Below, in pieces: positions 1 through 12,400 of a DNA stretch of 64,000 nt. The position numbers were made by a program, and so were the translations under genes. The stretch's first letter is position 1, and each line of letters starts with the position of its first letter. The DNA comes from Wurfbainia villosa (Eukaryota; Streptophyta; Magnoliopsida; Zingiberales; Zingiberaceae): the NCBI GenBank assembly GCA_025175895.1, contig CM045988.1:95158960-95222959 (forward strand), read 5' to 3'. A model generated the notes under the pieces. That model had not been told where the DNA came from. It made no database searches and saw only the letters and a list, made by a program, of their open reading frames with translations.

Positions 1-304
1 CGCCCCTGTAGCGGCCATATAGCTCATCTCCCCTACTCGATCTCTCTATCAAACTCTCGACCTCTCTTCCATCTCCTCAGAAAACCCCTATGATAAGACT
101 AAACCTAATCTACCCACACTATATTAACCAAAAACTGCAACGTATTCAGACAAAGAGAAGGTGTAAGAATCCAAGCTTCTCTGTCAACTCTCGAGAGGAG
201 ATCCTCATCGGAGTAAGCTCTCCGTTCATCGACGACATGGTCGCCTCCAGAGCAGGATCCAGAATTGCGCAAGAAAGGGGACGACGACGAAGCGGTGCCT
301 TTAG
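1..304 (+). other. Possible 5' exon of an unidentified plus-strand transcript
   Basis: The window opens with a pyrimidine-rich, leader-like stretch (CTCGATCTCTCTATC and similar to about 80). An ATG in good context at 238 (GACGACATGG) is followed by a short basic frame, MVASRAGSRIAQERGRRRS. It runs into a strong donor-like GGGGTAAGTA at about 303. No continuation exon is recognisable before 3411, and I know of no matching protein. It could be a first exon of a noncoding or broken transcript, or chance. Confidence 0.2.
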
Positions 305-894
305 GGGTAAGTACTATTTATTAGATCTAGAAGGGACTTAATTGCATATTTCTAGGCCCTTTCTACGGAGGGCCAAAGGGACACGTGTAACTTCACAGCT
401 GATGATCGCGTTTTGGGGTCCTCAAAACCAGTTTACCAAGACACAAGGATGACGTGTCAGGCTTTACCGCTTTCAACGACCCAGCTAACGCACTTTTTGA
501 TCGTTACGCTTCCACTTTTCTACCCAACATCTGCTTGGGCAACCATGACCATTATTAAAGCGAGATAATTGGGTGACATTTGGGTAAAAGAAATGGGAAG
601 TAAATGTATCATAGTTTCCTCCTCTTCTGACCCGAAGCATACCGGCAACGCCTTTTTTTTCTTTCACTCGATGAGACTGCGGGTCCCTTGTTCGAGCCAC
701 TTATCGAGAGTGGGTAAAGATTGGAACTATGAACTGAATTCGATACCTTGTGATAGATCGACTGTTTTATTTATTATCAATGTATTTATATTATAAAAGA
801 TAATAAAATTTATAATTTAAGTTACGAAATAAAATCTATGTAATCTGATTACATTCTAAATTGTAATTTGAAAAATATTTGATGCTCAATAATC
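305..894. other. Non-coding spacer
   Basis: Mixed-composition spacer with a G-box-like CACGTGT near 381 and an ACGTGTCA near 452. From about 780 it turns strongly AT-rich, with ATGTAATCTGATTACATT near 838. No gene is supported. Confidence 0.5.
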
Positions 895-1290
895 GAAGTC
901 GATCGTCATCGTCCATTGCTCTCATCGATCGATCAATCATTGATTGATTGTTGTTGCTAGCCGTCGATCGCTGTCGTCGGTCGTGACCATCGTCGCCAAT
1001 CGATTGGCCACCTTCATCGCCACCATTGTCGTCGTCGCCATCATTGTCACCATCATCGCCGCCGCCACTGTTGTCACCGTCGTCGATCGGCCTCCGTCGT
1101 CGTCGTCAATCGACCCCTATCGTCGTTGCCGCCGATCCACCCCCACCGTCATTGATCGATTGGTCGGCCCCCACCATCGTCGATCGCCCGATCAGTCGAC
1201 CGCCATCGTTGCCGACTGACCGCCCTCATCGAGCCGATCGACCAATCGCTCGCCTTCGCTATCGATCGATCCTTACCGTCCTTGTAATAC
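895..1290. repeat. GC-rich low-complexity island of CGTCGT / ATCGATCGATC units
   Basis: About 400 bp dominated by degenerate CGTCGT, CGCCACC and ATCGATCGATC motifs in otherwise AT-rich DNA. Long overlapping frames here are a by-product of the triplet bias: they encode runs of V, S, P and R with no domain. Both flanks are AT-rich and carry loosely inverted TGTAATCTGATTACA-like words (about 838-855 and 1368-1410), so the island may be the inside of a small inverted-repeat element. Confidence 0.5.
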
Positions 1291-3410
1291 ATATCAAATA
1301 AAAAAAAATATATAATTATCTTTATAATCTAAAATTAATGTAATTTTTATCCAAACATAGTATATAATCAAGATTACGTTACTTTATATTACAAACTTAT
1401 TACATTACAAGTATCCTTGACCTTAATAATCTCTGTCAAAATTCGAAAGAGAATAAATTATAAAAGAGCTATATCTGTGGACGCAATTAATAAGACAATG
1501 GATAGTCATTTAAATAGTCCTCAGGGCAAACCTAGATAGCTAGCACAGTCGTGTTAAGACTTGAAAGGATAAGGGGTTGATTCTTGGAGGTGACGATCAG
1601 ACTATCGATGACTCCGTATTTCTGCGCTAGCCACTTGAGACCTGATTTAACCCCTCCACACGTAGAAGCAACGATGAAGGACCACTAATACGACGATTCT
1701 ATATTTTTGAATAGTCATCTAAATTCGGAATAAAATTTTAAATGGTCTTCCAAATTAATTTTTATTTATTATATAAATTTATACCGCACGGATCGCACAA
1801 GCTGTGGGGGTGTTGATTATTGAGTACGAAGGACATTGATCCTCCTGCGGTTTAATGACTCGGCGGGGCGCCGGTTGGATACGGTGGTGGGCCGAGCCGG
1901 TCCGATTCGATTTAAAACGTCGGATGCGATGGTCCCGTATAAATGATGACGAAGGGCACGTGTTTCTCCTGTGATATGTTTGGGGTGCCGATAGTTGATA
2001 TTTGAAAAAAATAAATGCAAAGTGATTTAAATTTTATCATATTTTTAAAATATGAATTAGAAATTAAAAATATTTTCTTCACGTTCAAATTTCTATCCCA
2101 ACACGGCATTCCCTGTGGGTGATTGGCGAAAGTTTATATTATTATTATTTTATACCAAGTAGATGACTTTTTTTTACTTAATTTATCTATTGAATAAATT
2201 TTAAATATAATTTATACATACTTATAAATCAATCTTCAAAATATTTATCCCTATTTAAATTTAAATTCTGACCCTCTGTGATGGGCAAGAAAATTTATAT
2301 TGGTAAGAAGACTTGAGTGGCCAACTAATTTGTAAAATTAAATGTCATGTGCCTTTTTTTAACATAAATATATATGAAATTGTCATATTAATGTTCCTCG
2401 TTATATGTGTCTTCTATATATGAATCGGTAAAACCTTGATAATACAGATTGTCTGTTCTCTATTGTATCAGATGTTGATACAGTTAAAAATCAATCGTGA
2501 TTTATTTCTCTTCGTTTAGCGATGGACTGGATACGAAACATTTTCACCTTTTGTACCCTTGATGACAAAGCATTAGCATTTGAAAAATGTAGATTATAAA
2601 AATATATAATTTATTCAAACTTTAATCTCATATTGAGTAATTTAGTGTAGCTAAATGCTCATTAACTAGTGAAGTGATGAAATAATTATTTATATTTAAT
2701 ACAAATATTAAAGTTTAATTTTTCGGAATTATGCAAAGTTTTTTTGTATTGATATTACTAAGTACGTTTTTTTTTGGGAACTGTTTTATCTTTTATAGCT
2801 AACTAACCATTTAGGAATAACCATGCAGGATAACAAGTCACTGACTCAACTCGGATTGAATCAAATATCTTGCATTTTGGTTTCAGATCTGATTGATATC
2901 TAACATCAAATATTCGTCAAGAACCGTGGGTCCATGAACCAATGTTAGGAAAACTAATAAGAAAATGTTTTCACTTGGGAATATTCATAGTGACTATCTG
3001 CGATCTCATTAGTAATTGAGCTGATAAAGGAGAGAGTTCACCAGTTTAATAAACCACCATTCTCCAAAATCCAATACATGCCCATGATGTTGCCTTTGTG
3101 CAGTGATAAACAGCAACATAAGAATAGAGAATTACAAACACAGCCACAACGAAGAATATCAGCAAATTTTCAATTACAAAAATATATATGTTTTTTTTTT
3201 CATAAAGTGCTTATTACTTTTCACTTCGCGAGAAGCATGACTTATATAAAAGTAATCACCAAGTCATAAAAAGAAAAACAAAAACTGGAAAGTCTCATCT
3301 ATGTACAACAGTTCTCCTTTTCATACACAAGCAATTGGCTTCCATAAGACTAAGTTATAGCACACGAACTTGGATTTTAGACGCATTAAATCGGGTGGGC
3401 AATTGTGAGA
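1291..3410. other. AT-rich intergenic spacer and CASP 3' flank
   Basis: No coding gene is supported. A GC-richer block at about 1790-1980 contains an ACGTG core. The rest is AT-rich, with poly-T/A tracts. The last few hundred bases before 3411 should hold the CASP 3' UTR and polyadenylation signals, read on the minus strand. Confidence 0.5.
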
Positions 3411-6400
3411 TTAATCACCAGCATCCAGGATGATGACTTCATTATTACTGGGTGTAGTTCTGCTCACAGTAATTCCCCATCAGTAAAATTAAAACAGAAT
3501 AAATAAGATCCAAAGTGGCAAGTCTAGAATTAAGATATATAGCTGCAGTACCTTTGGTAGCTCAAAGCTGACATTCTGTACAGGCATGCGAAAACAAGGA
3601 GATGCAAAGCAATGGAGTAAAAGAAGACAAATGTCCGACCATATCTGGGAAGGAATACACATATGTTAATTGATTATTAAATTGCTGCTATGGGCAACTG
3701 TGGTAGATCGGACTTCCAGTATAAATAATCAATGTCATATTTTTCACTGAAGTCAATGGTTGACAATAAAAAAGAAGCAACTACAAAACAAAAATAAGCT
3801 GATACAAAGCTAATTTGCAGGTTGAAGAAAAGTGTTGAGGGGGAAAAAAAAAAGAGGTTAAGAGCATACTTGTTGCCGAGTAGAAAACGCCCACTGCTTA
3901 GAGTAATTTTATCCCTTAAGCCAAGCTCCTTGTACCTTTGATCCCTTTCCTGATAGGCAAAGATATAGACCATTAAATTTGATTGTTGGTAAGACATGAA
4001 ACTAGAATAATAATATTACAATAGTTTCTTTAATTACATTGCCACAGATAGTGCACCTTTCGTCAAAAAGATGTAGATGAAAGAGTGATAAACATAAATT
4101 TAGATATTACTGAAATTAAATCCTGATTAGGGAAAGGTCATATCGGTAGAGAATGAAATAAGATTGTTCTAAATGTATTTCTGCTGGGCCTTAATTCTGA
4201 CATGTCTAAAATCAAACAACACTGTTAATAGAATAGATATTATCAAAACAAGTACATACATGCTTGTGATAAATATTTCCTACTCCAGATTTACTAATAG
4301 TGCATAAGGTTTGTTCATCCTTCAAGGAATACATGAGCGAATGGGGCTGAATGATTCAAGTAGACAAAGAAGGTTAAGTGCATTGAATGGGCCAGGCGAA
4401 TTTCGTGGCTGGGCAGATCAGGCAGATGAGTGGATTGGATTGGATGAACAAGGCAAGCATATAAGATGGGTTGGCGTGAACTGATAGAATAAACTAGGCA
4501 AACTAGGGGAGACACATAAGTCAGGTTAGATCAGACAGGACAAACAGGTTGGCAATCAAGTGGACTAGTAGGATAAACAATCCGAGCAAATTGGGCAGAT
4601 CCATTAGGCGAAGCAGGCCCAGCAGGATTAACAGATTGCACAAAAAGCAGGTTGAACAAGTTGTGTGAGTTGGACAAGTTAGGGCACAATGAGCAATTGA
4701 ATGAATTAATCGAGTCCACGAGCCAAGTGGATCGAGTGGGCCAGATGGGCGAGCATAACAGGTAATTGCAGAGTGGGCCAGATGAAATATCTTTTGTAGA
4801 GAGATTTTGGTATTGTGGTGACTATTCCTTATCTATTAGTTATGATGTTCCTTTAGGCCAGATAGGGAAGATAGAGACACAGAAGATGGAATGTGCTATA
4901 TATTCTATTGTATTCTACGAGTAACTATTTCATTACTTGTCAATTCTATCCCATCGGCCAAACACCCCATAAGTGAAAAAAAAAAGTAAAAATCTTGACT
5001 ATCATTGAAATATACTATTTTTAGCATTTTATAAGAGAACTGATAAATAACTCAACTATTCTCTTGAAAGCTACATTAGTAAAAAAAGTCTTCAAGAAAT
5101 TGTGCAGATTATGAACACACTTTGGAATAGATAATGTCTCATTAATTCATGCTAAATCGTAATTTAAAGTAAGGGCAAATTTAATATATTAATACTAGTT
5201 TGCACTTTATGAGGGATATATACCTTCTTTGAGAAAGCAGCAAAAGGATTCATATCATCCTCGTACATTTTCTTATACTTGGACTCAACATCAGAATTAC
5301 CACCTTCAATATCTTCTGCATACTGAAAAAGGACATAATGAGATAAGAGGTCACCCCTAAGCACCGATTCACATAAAAGTTAAAAGCTCAGAGAAAAACG
5401 TATAAGAACCTTCTTAGAGCCTCTAGATGAAAGTTTTTCAAGATTGTAATCTTGAACATAGCGAATTTTGCCATAAAGTTTTACATTATCAGCTTTAGTA
5501 TTTTCTAGTTCTACAACTAGCATCCCCATCTTCTCCTTCAGTTGCCTCACTTCCTAATACATTAAAAAGAATAATGAAAAAAATGTCCAAAGAGTATATA
5601 ATTTCAGTTTGGCACACTAAGATTGCATGCCTCTTCTGATGCTCGTAAGCGTGTTCTGAAACGGTCCCGCTGGTTGCATATGACCTTGAGCATTGAACTT
5701 TGGTCTTGATCTGATGTTGCAAATCTGTTGTCTGCACTCTGAGATGGTATATGATGTGAACAATGATTCATTATAATGTAAATAACTGTGTTTCTTGCTT
5801 ATATGCTTGATTAGGATAAAATATCATTGCAATAATACAACTAGTCAATAATTATCTCTTTAGAATAACAGCAATTCAATATTCTTTTTTCCACTTGAAC
5901 GAGTATGCATTTCAGTCGATCCCCTGGCTAGAGAAATTTAGGTACAAAAAATAGAAAAAAGGGTTGTGCTTTGTAGGATATACACGACGAGTTAAGTATA
6001 AACTTCCAAACAATCCAGGACAGGATAGGTAATCCATAACAATTATTTCAAGTTTTATATGAAGAAAAGACCATCAAAAAATAAAAAAAAAGTCTGTAGT
6101 AACCTGATATAAAGTCAACTCGTAAAAAATAAGGAAAATCACCTCAGATACATCATTTGAGCCTATTTCCTGAATATCCCAATCATTAAGTGATCCTCTT
6201 CGTTCAGTAGAGTTATAACCCTGAAACAAATATTAAAAAAAATTATGTTGAGTAGAATTTTCAGAGTCCAAAAGCTATTTACAAGTAAAAAATTGCATGC
6301 AATAAGAGAAATTTTATCATGTTACTGAATAAATAAAATCTAGAAAAAATTACAGAAGTTGAGGTCTAAAATAGAAGCTACTTTACAAAGCATAGAAACA

Positions 6401-9400
6401 AGAAAAGTAAGCTTTTGTCATGGAATACATTTCAGCATCCAAAAGCAAAGAAGTACCTTTAAAATATCATCTTCCAGTTTTGTATTAAGCTTTTGTTGTT
6501 CATCCACCTTAGCAGTCAGTTCTGCAATCTTAGCTTCAGCAGCTTCTAGAAGACTAGTTTTCTCTGATATTTTAACCTTAAGAATGTAATTTTTTTAACA
6601 GAAGGCACTAAATTTAGCATTAATTAAGAGCAGAAAATCTTGAAAAAAAAAGCACCCAATAAAATATCCAAACAAAGAGCTAAAATAACATGATGTTTCC
6701 AACTATTGGATTCGTCAATTGAAACATTCAATAGAATAAACATTATGAATTAAATATACAAATGCCACTTCAGACCTTCAATTGAGTTAACTCATGCTCC
6801 ATCTTGCGGTTTTTGTCAAGTAAAAGAGACTCAAGCTTGCTCATCTCTTCACCAGTAGTAGCTAGTTCCCAATCTTCAGCTTCAATGGAATTATATCCAA
6901 CTGCCTAAAGAAAAAGGAATTATGGGATGTCAAAGTTTAGATAACTAAAAAAAGATACACCTGAAATTCAAATGAAAAAAACTGAGTTCACTATAGTGCA
7001 GTTACTTAAAAGGTGGCAAAAATAGAGAAGAAAGTCCTGGTTTACACCTAGTAATTCACACTAAAACAAGGTCCAAAGCATTCAGCCTTTCAACTATTCC
7101 AATATGATAAAAAGAATAAAATATGGTCATATTTTTTAAATACAGCTTCAATATACAGAAATCAAATGTTCATTCTGTACAAGTCCAGTTACATGATGCA
7201 ATCAAGCTTAAGGGATAAATGTTGAGGCTTCTCAAATACTCGTCATCGGGCAAGAATTTTCTTCTAGCCAATTTGTCAGGTAAAGGAGATTCAATCTTGC
7301 TCGACTATTCACTAGATTTTTCTTTTTTTTAACAGAGTTCAGCCAATCAAATTTATTAATGACCATCCTATTTCCATGGACAAGCTAAAGCAAATGTTAC
7401 AACTTTTTCCCTTACGAAACCAACGAATAAACTACAAGATTGCTAAACTATCTCTCTGAATAATCACAGACTGCAAATCATATATATCATCCACAAGTAG
7501 CCACTGAGAATTAAAAAAAAGAAAGAAAGGATGTAGATCAGCTGAAACAACTAGTCGCTAAATACCTTAGTGAATTTCAAAAGCATAGTTATATTGTGAA
7601 ATTGTTTGAGCATGGATTTTGATATACAGACTCAATGAGGATAGAAAAATCCAAAAGAAGAATGCATGTGTACGGATGTCAAGAAAGAAAACCAAATGTT
7701 TAATTGCATTTTATGAACCTGAAGAATTTTGACTTTCTTTTGCAGATCTTCAACTAATTTTGTGGTTGGTCTTACTTGAAGTTCTCTTCTCATATCCAAA
7801 AGAGCATTATCCTGCAAAAGAGGAGATACAGAGATATGGAACTGCGACTATTACTATTTAGTCAAATCTATTCCGCTAACAAAAAATGTGCATCTTTGAT
7901 CACATCCAAATTCATATTGCTGTGCCTGGAAATTGTGACAACTTTGATCAAGCCATGATCATTGGTCAGCCTCAATTGCCAATATGTTGCAATTTCGAAC
8001 TAATTCATGTCAATTACTATATAGAAAATTACGATTAAACAAAGAACTGAAACCTTTTCATTGATTAGTGCATTCAACTTCTTAATTTCATTCAAGTGCA
8101 GCTCCCTCTCATTTAATAATGTCGATTCCATGTTATGAAGCTCCATATTCAACTCGGAGATCATTTTCTCCTTTGCATTCAAGGAGCTTTCCAACATAAT
8201 GTTCATCTCCACATCACTACAACAAATTCATGAAAAAGAAAGTCATAGAATAGTAACCAAGGAAAACGTTAAAAAAATAAGAAGAAGAATTTGTTTAAAA
8301 AATATAATTATTTTTTTGTCAATTGGACGCAAAGGTTGTGAAACAATGAATTACAGGGTATTTTGACATTGAAGAATTTGTTATACTAATTATAAAAAAT
8401 GAACTGTAGAAAATGTTTTTAATATACTGACAAAAAGTTTGATAGATCTCTAACAACCAATGTAAAATATATTACACAATACAGAAATGAAATATAAAAA
8501 AATAAAGATCAAAGGTCAGTCTGTCCAAGTCTAGGTATGCAAACATCTAAACATGCACAACACCTATGTTGCATCAAGTGTATTGGCGAAAGAAATCAAT
8601 CGACTATGCAGGTGACTTAACTTTAATTAACCTCAATTATGGGTAGTGAAAGAATTACGCGTATACACTCTCTAGTTGATTCAGGTGGCGTACTGGACTA
8701 GTATTGGATTTCTGAACTTTTCATTGTTGTCTCGACAATCTGGGAAACAAGAGAGAGATATTAAGGAAATTGACAATTGGTCTATCACAGTTTTTGCTCG
8801 TCTCAAGTTTGTAAACTTTTCCTAAAATTGTAGACCGTTTTAAATAGATCATAATCAGTCTAAGAAGTGTATAAAATTAGGTGCTGCAAACAGGGTGTTT
8901 GACGGAGGGCCATGATAAATGCAAATTCAACAGGCTCAATAATGCAACCTGGTCTAAGTTTAATGAACATGTATTGCTCAGGAAATAAACAAAACATTGG
9001 AAATGCTGCACTGAATCACTTGAACTCAACCAAATAGTCTAGGACAACTTGTTAGAACAGGCAGATGCAACTTGCAACTGTTGTCTTCTCTCCCTCTATT
9101 GGTACAGAAAGCATTATCTATTTTGTAAGAAATAGAATAGAAAACCTTTTCTTATCTTCACCTCTTTCATCTGTTGATTGCACCTGGGAACGCAGAAGTC
9201 CCTGCACAAAAAGGTAAAGGTAAATAGACAAATCCAGTAACTTGGTAGAAAAATGAAAAATAAAGTGCAATACAGACAATATAAGAGAGACATAATCTGA
9301 AAATCACTGTAGACAAGCTTCATCTAGATAAGAGAATAAAGAATATTCAATAGTGAACTCCAAGTTTGGTAACTAAGCAAGGCTCAAAAGCATTGTACAA

Positions 9401-12400
9401 GGAGATCATTAGGATCTCATAGCACTAAGAAACAGATATATTACAATATGTTCTTGCCCTAGAAAAGGTAGACTCCAAAATGCTGGAACATTATACCCAG
9501 ATTGTTATCATCGTCAATTCTTCAATACACCCTTCTGAAAATTAAGCCACACAAGCAACTAAAGAAATCTGTTCGACCAATCCAACAGAAATTTGCTTTA
9601 TTGTAGTTGGAGAATTAATAAAAAAAAATACTATTACTTGGTAGCAATTTAGTGTTGCTCTGCTATAAGATAAAACAAGAGAAATTAAGTGGATATGGTG
9701 GGGACATGATAGAAAGCAACCAATAGATACTAAAATGCGACATGTTGAACCAATTATATGGGAAGGCTTATGATGTAGAGGAACGCCCAAGAAAAACCTA
9801 GTTAATGGATGAAAAAAGGATTTAATTTATTTAACCACAAATGATTTAGCCTTCATGAGATCTCAATAGAGGGACAAGATCCATCAATAGTTGAGAGATA
9901 CACCATGATAACCATGATGATATATAGTTGGAATATTATGCTATAACAACGGCACAGCTATTGTTAGTGCATAGGCAAAAAATAAGCCAAATTTTTATAA
10001 AAGACAAATGATTTATAGCTAGATTTTTATAAAATAAATCATCAGAGAGAAGAATTACACAACCAAACTCTTTTTTTACACAATTGGAATACAATAAAAA
10101 TACCTAAGGAGGAAATTCTAACCTTCTCCCTCTCCAGACTAAGTAGCCGAGTTTGAGCACGTTCAACTTCATCCATTAAGAGATTTACCTCAGCTTCCTT
10201 TGTGGCTCTTTCTTCTTCTGTTGATGGAATGAAGTTAATAAGACAACTAGGATTTTGTATAACAGCCAGCTACCTCCGCAGTTGTAGCAGAAATCATCTA
10301 GCTCAGTAAAAACAAAAATAGAGAAGTCATTGAAAGCATGCTACCTGATTGAGTACGAAGTTCAAACAACTGGCTTTGAGCAATCTCATGCAATTTCTGC
10401 ATATTGATCACACTTTCCTTTGCCTGTCGTAGCTGATCCTGCATCAAAAGTTCCCTGCAAACAAGATAGGATAAAGAAGTGGTCCAGACTAAATTCAGAA
10501 GAACCATGAAACATTTTTGGTATTTCGATATTTCATTTATCTTCTTTTCTCTCTGTTGGACATCCCATACTCCATCACTGGCTCAGACTGACATTTTGAT
10601 TGGAACACTAGCATATGATTGAAGATGTGCAAAAACTTTTGGAATTAGCTATGTCAGATATCTAGGTCGACACCTATGCTGGGTTTCATACCTGAGTTCA
10701 CGATTGAATGTCTATTTTTTCAAAGTATCTTCAGCAGAAGTACCTTTCTTTGAGGACTTCCAGAGTTTTCTGATTTTCTTCAGCTAGACTGCGTTGCTTG
10801 ATTTCGACAATCTCTCTTACTTTTTCTTCCATCTAAAAACTCAATGGATAAAAAAATATGTACACAATAAAAACTATCAGTTTGCGTAGAGTCAAAGGTG
10901 TAGGAGGTAGAGAAACAAATATAGTAAAAATAATTTAATATATTTTTTAGTGATATAGAATTATAAAAAAGCAATGGGGGAGAATATCCATGTACTCAAC
11001 CTAAATAGTTGAGATAAACACACCAAGATGATGGTGACAATGATACTAAATCATAGGCCATAGTAGAGGTCGATGTTTAATAAAGCAGCCTTCTATAGGC
11101 TCCTAGGAATTTTAGAATATGACCACATTGCATATGCAATCTAGAGTCGCTTTAACTAGCTTGGATGCCAAAGTGAAGCAACTTGGCCTATATTATAGGC
11201 TAGGCGGCTTGTCTATGTAACAACAACAATAACAACCAAATCTTATCCCATTAGGTGAGGTCACCTATATTTAAATAAATTTTTCTTATTTTATCATTAC
11301 TAACCAACTCTTCTTTGGACCTATCTGTGAAATAAAGAAAGCAAAAACTGATACAGACCATCTAATGATCAAGAACTTATTGAGAACTTTTGTGATACAT
11401 TTCCTCCGCTAAAGATTATTTGTGTGAATTTGAACTAGACTAAGTTTTTGAAGTGGTTGCTCATATTATTACGGTTAAAAATTAGCTTTTGCATGTGATA
11501 AATAATTCATATATTAGTTACAAATATATTACATTAAATATGACCTATTCTACATTGTTGAATTGGATGAATTTGCTTGTATATTTTTTGGATATATGAA
11601 AAGGGTAGCACGGTGCACGAAGCTCCTGTCATACAAGGTCTCGAGGAAGAGTCTATTGTATGTAATTTTATCCTGCTTTGCAAGATGTTATTTTCAGGAC
11701 TTGAACCCATGACCTCTAGGTAACAAGGCAATAACTTTACCTTTGCGCCAAAGCTCCCCTTCATATTTTTTGGATATATGTTAGGTAATTTTTATCAACA
11801 TAAATATTCTAATACCAACTGCATATGTCCCCACATTCTTCCATATGCTGCCACATGCCCACTATAAGTTGACAGCTTGCCACTTAGAAATGCCTTTTAA
11901 AAAGAGGTTGAACGGACATTCTCTAAGGTCGGGTCAATTGAAGATCAGATTAGTTTGGTTTTTTTGCTATGCATCAGATTTAGTTAAGACTATGCAAATT
12001 GGTAGAACAACCACTAAAACCTTGCATAATGCATCACTTAGAATCTAAATTTCCATCAAGCTCCGCATCCTCATCTTCGAAGATAGGATCTTGATTCTAA
12101 CAATCTCCCTCAATATTTCACCAGAAAATAAATCTAAATAAATAAAAAATCCATAACTACAATCTAGTTGAACTAGTTGCCTATGATTGTCCTGATTTGT
12201 ACCATAACAGAGTTAAAATCATTCCTCTTATACTACGTTAATTATCTCCAAATTGAACTTAACACATAAAAGAAAGTGATATATTAACTCAATCATGCAA
12301 TTATGACAAATAGATAACATAGGACAAAAAGAAAATCATAGTAAGAAATAATCAACAACCAAATAAGAAAAGAAAATGCAGGAGCTATATAAAATTGTGC

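Noticed and set aside
670..725. tRNA-like TTGTTCGAGCC word
   Set aside because: No A-box at the right distance and no cloverleaf could be drawn.
944..1301. Two overlapping 91-codon plus-strand frames
   Set aside because: Both are driven by CGTCGT triplet bias, which keeps several frames open; not protein-like.
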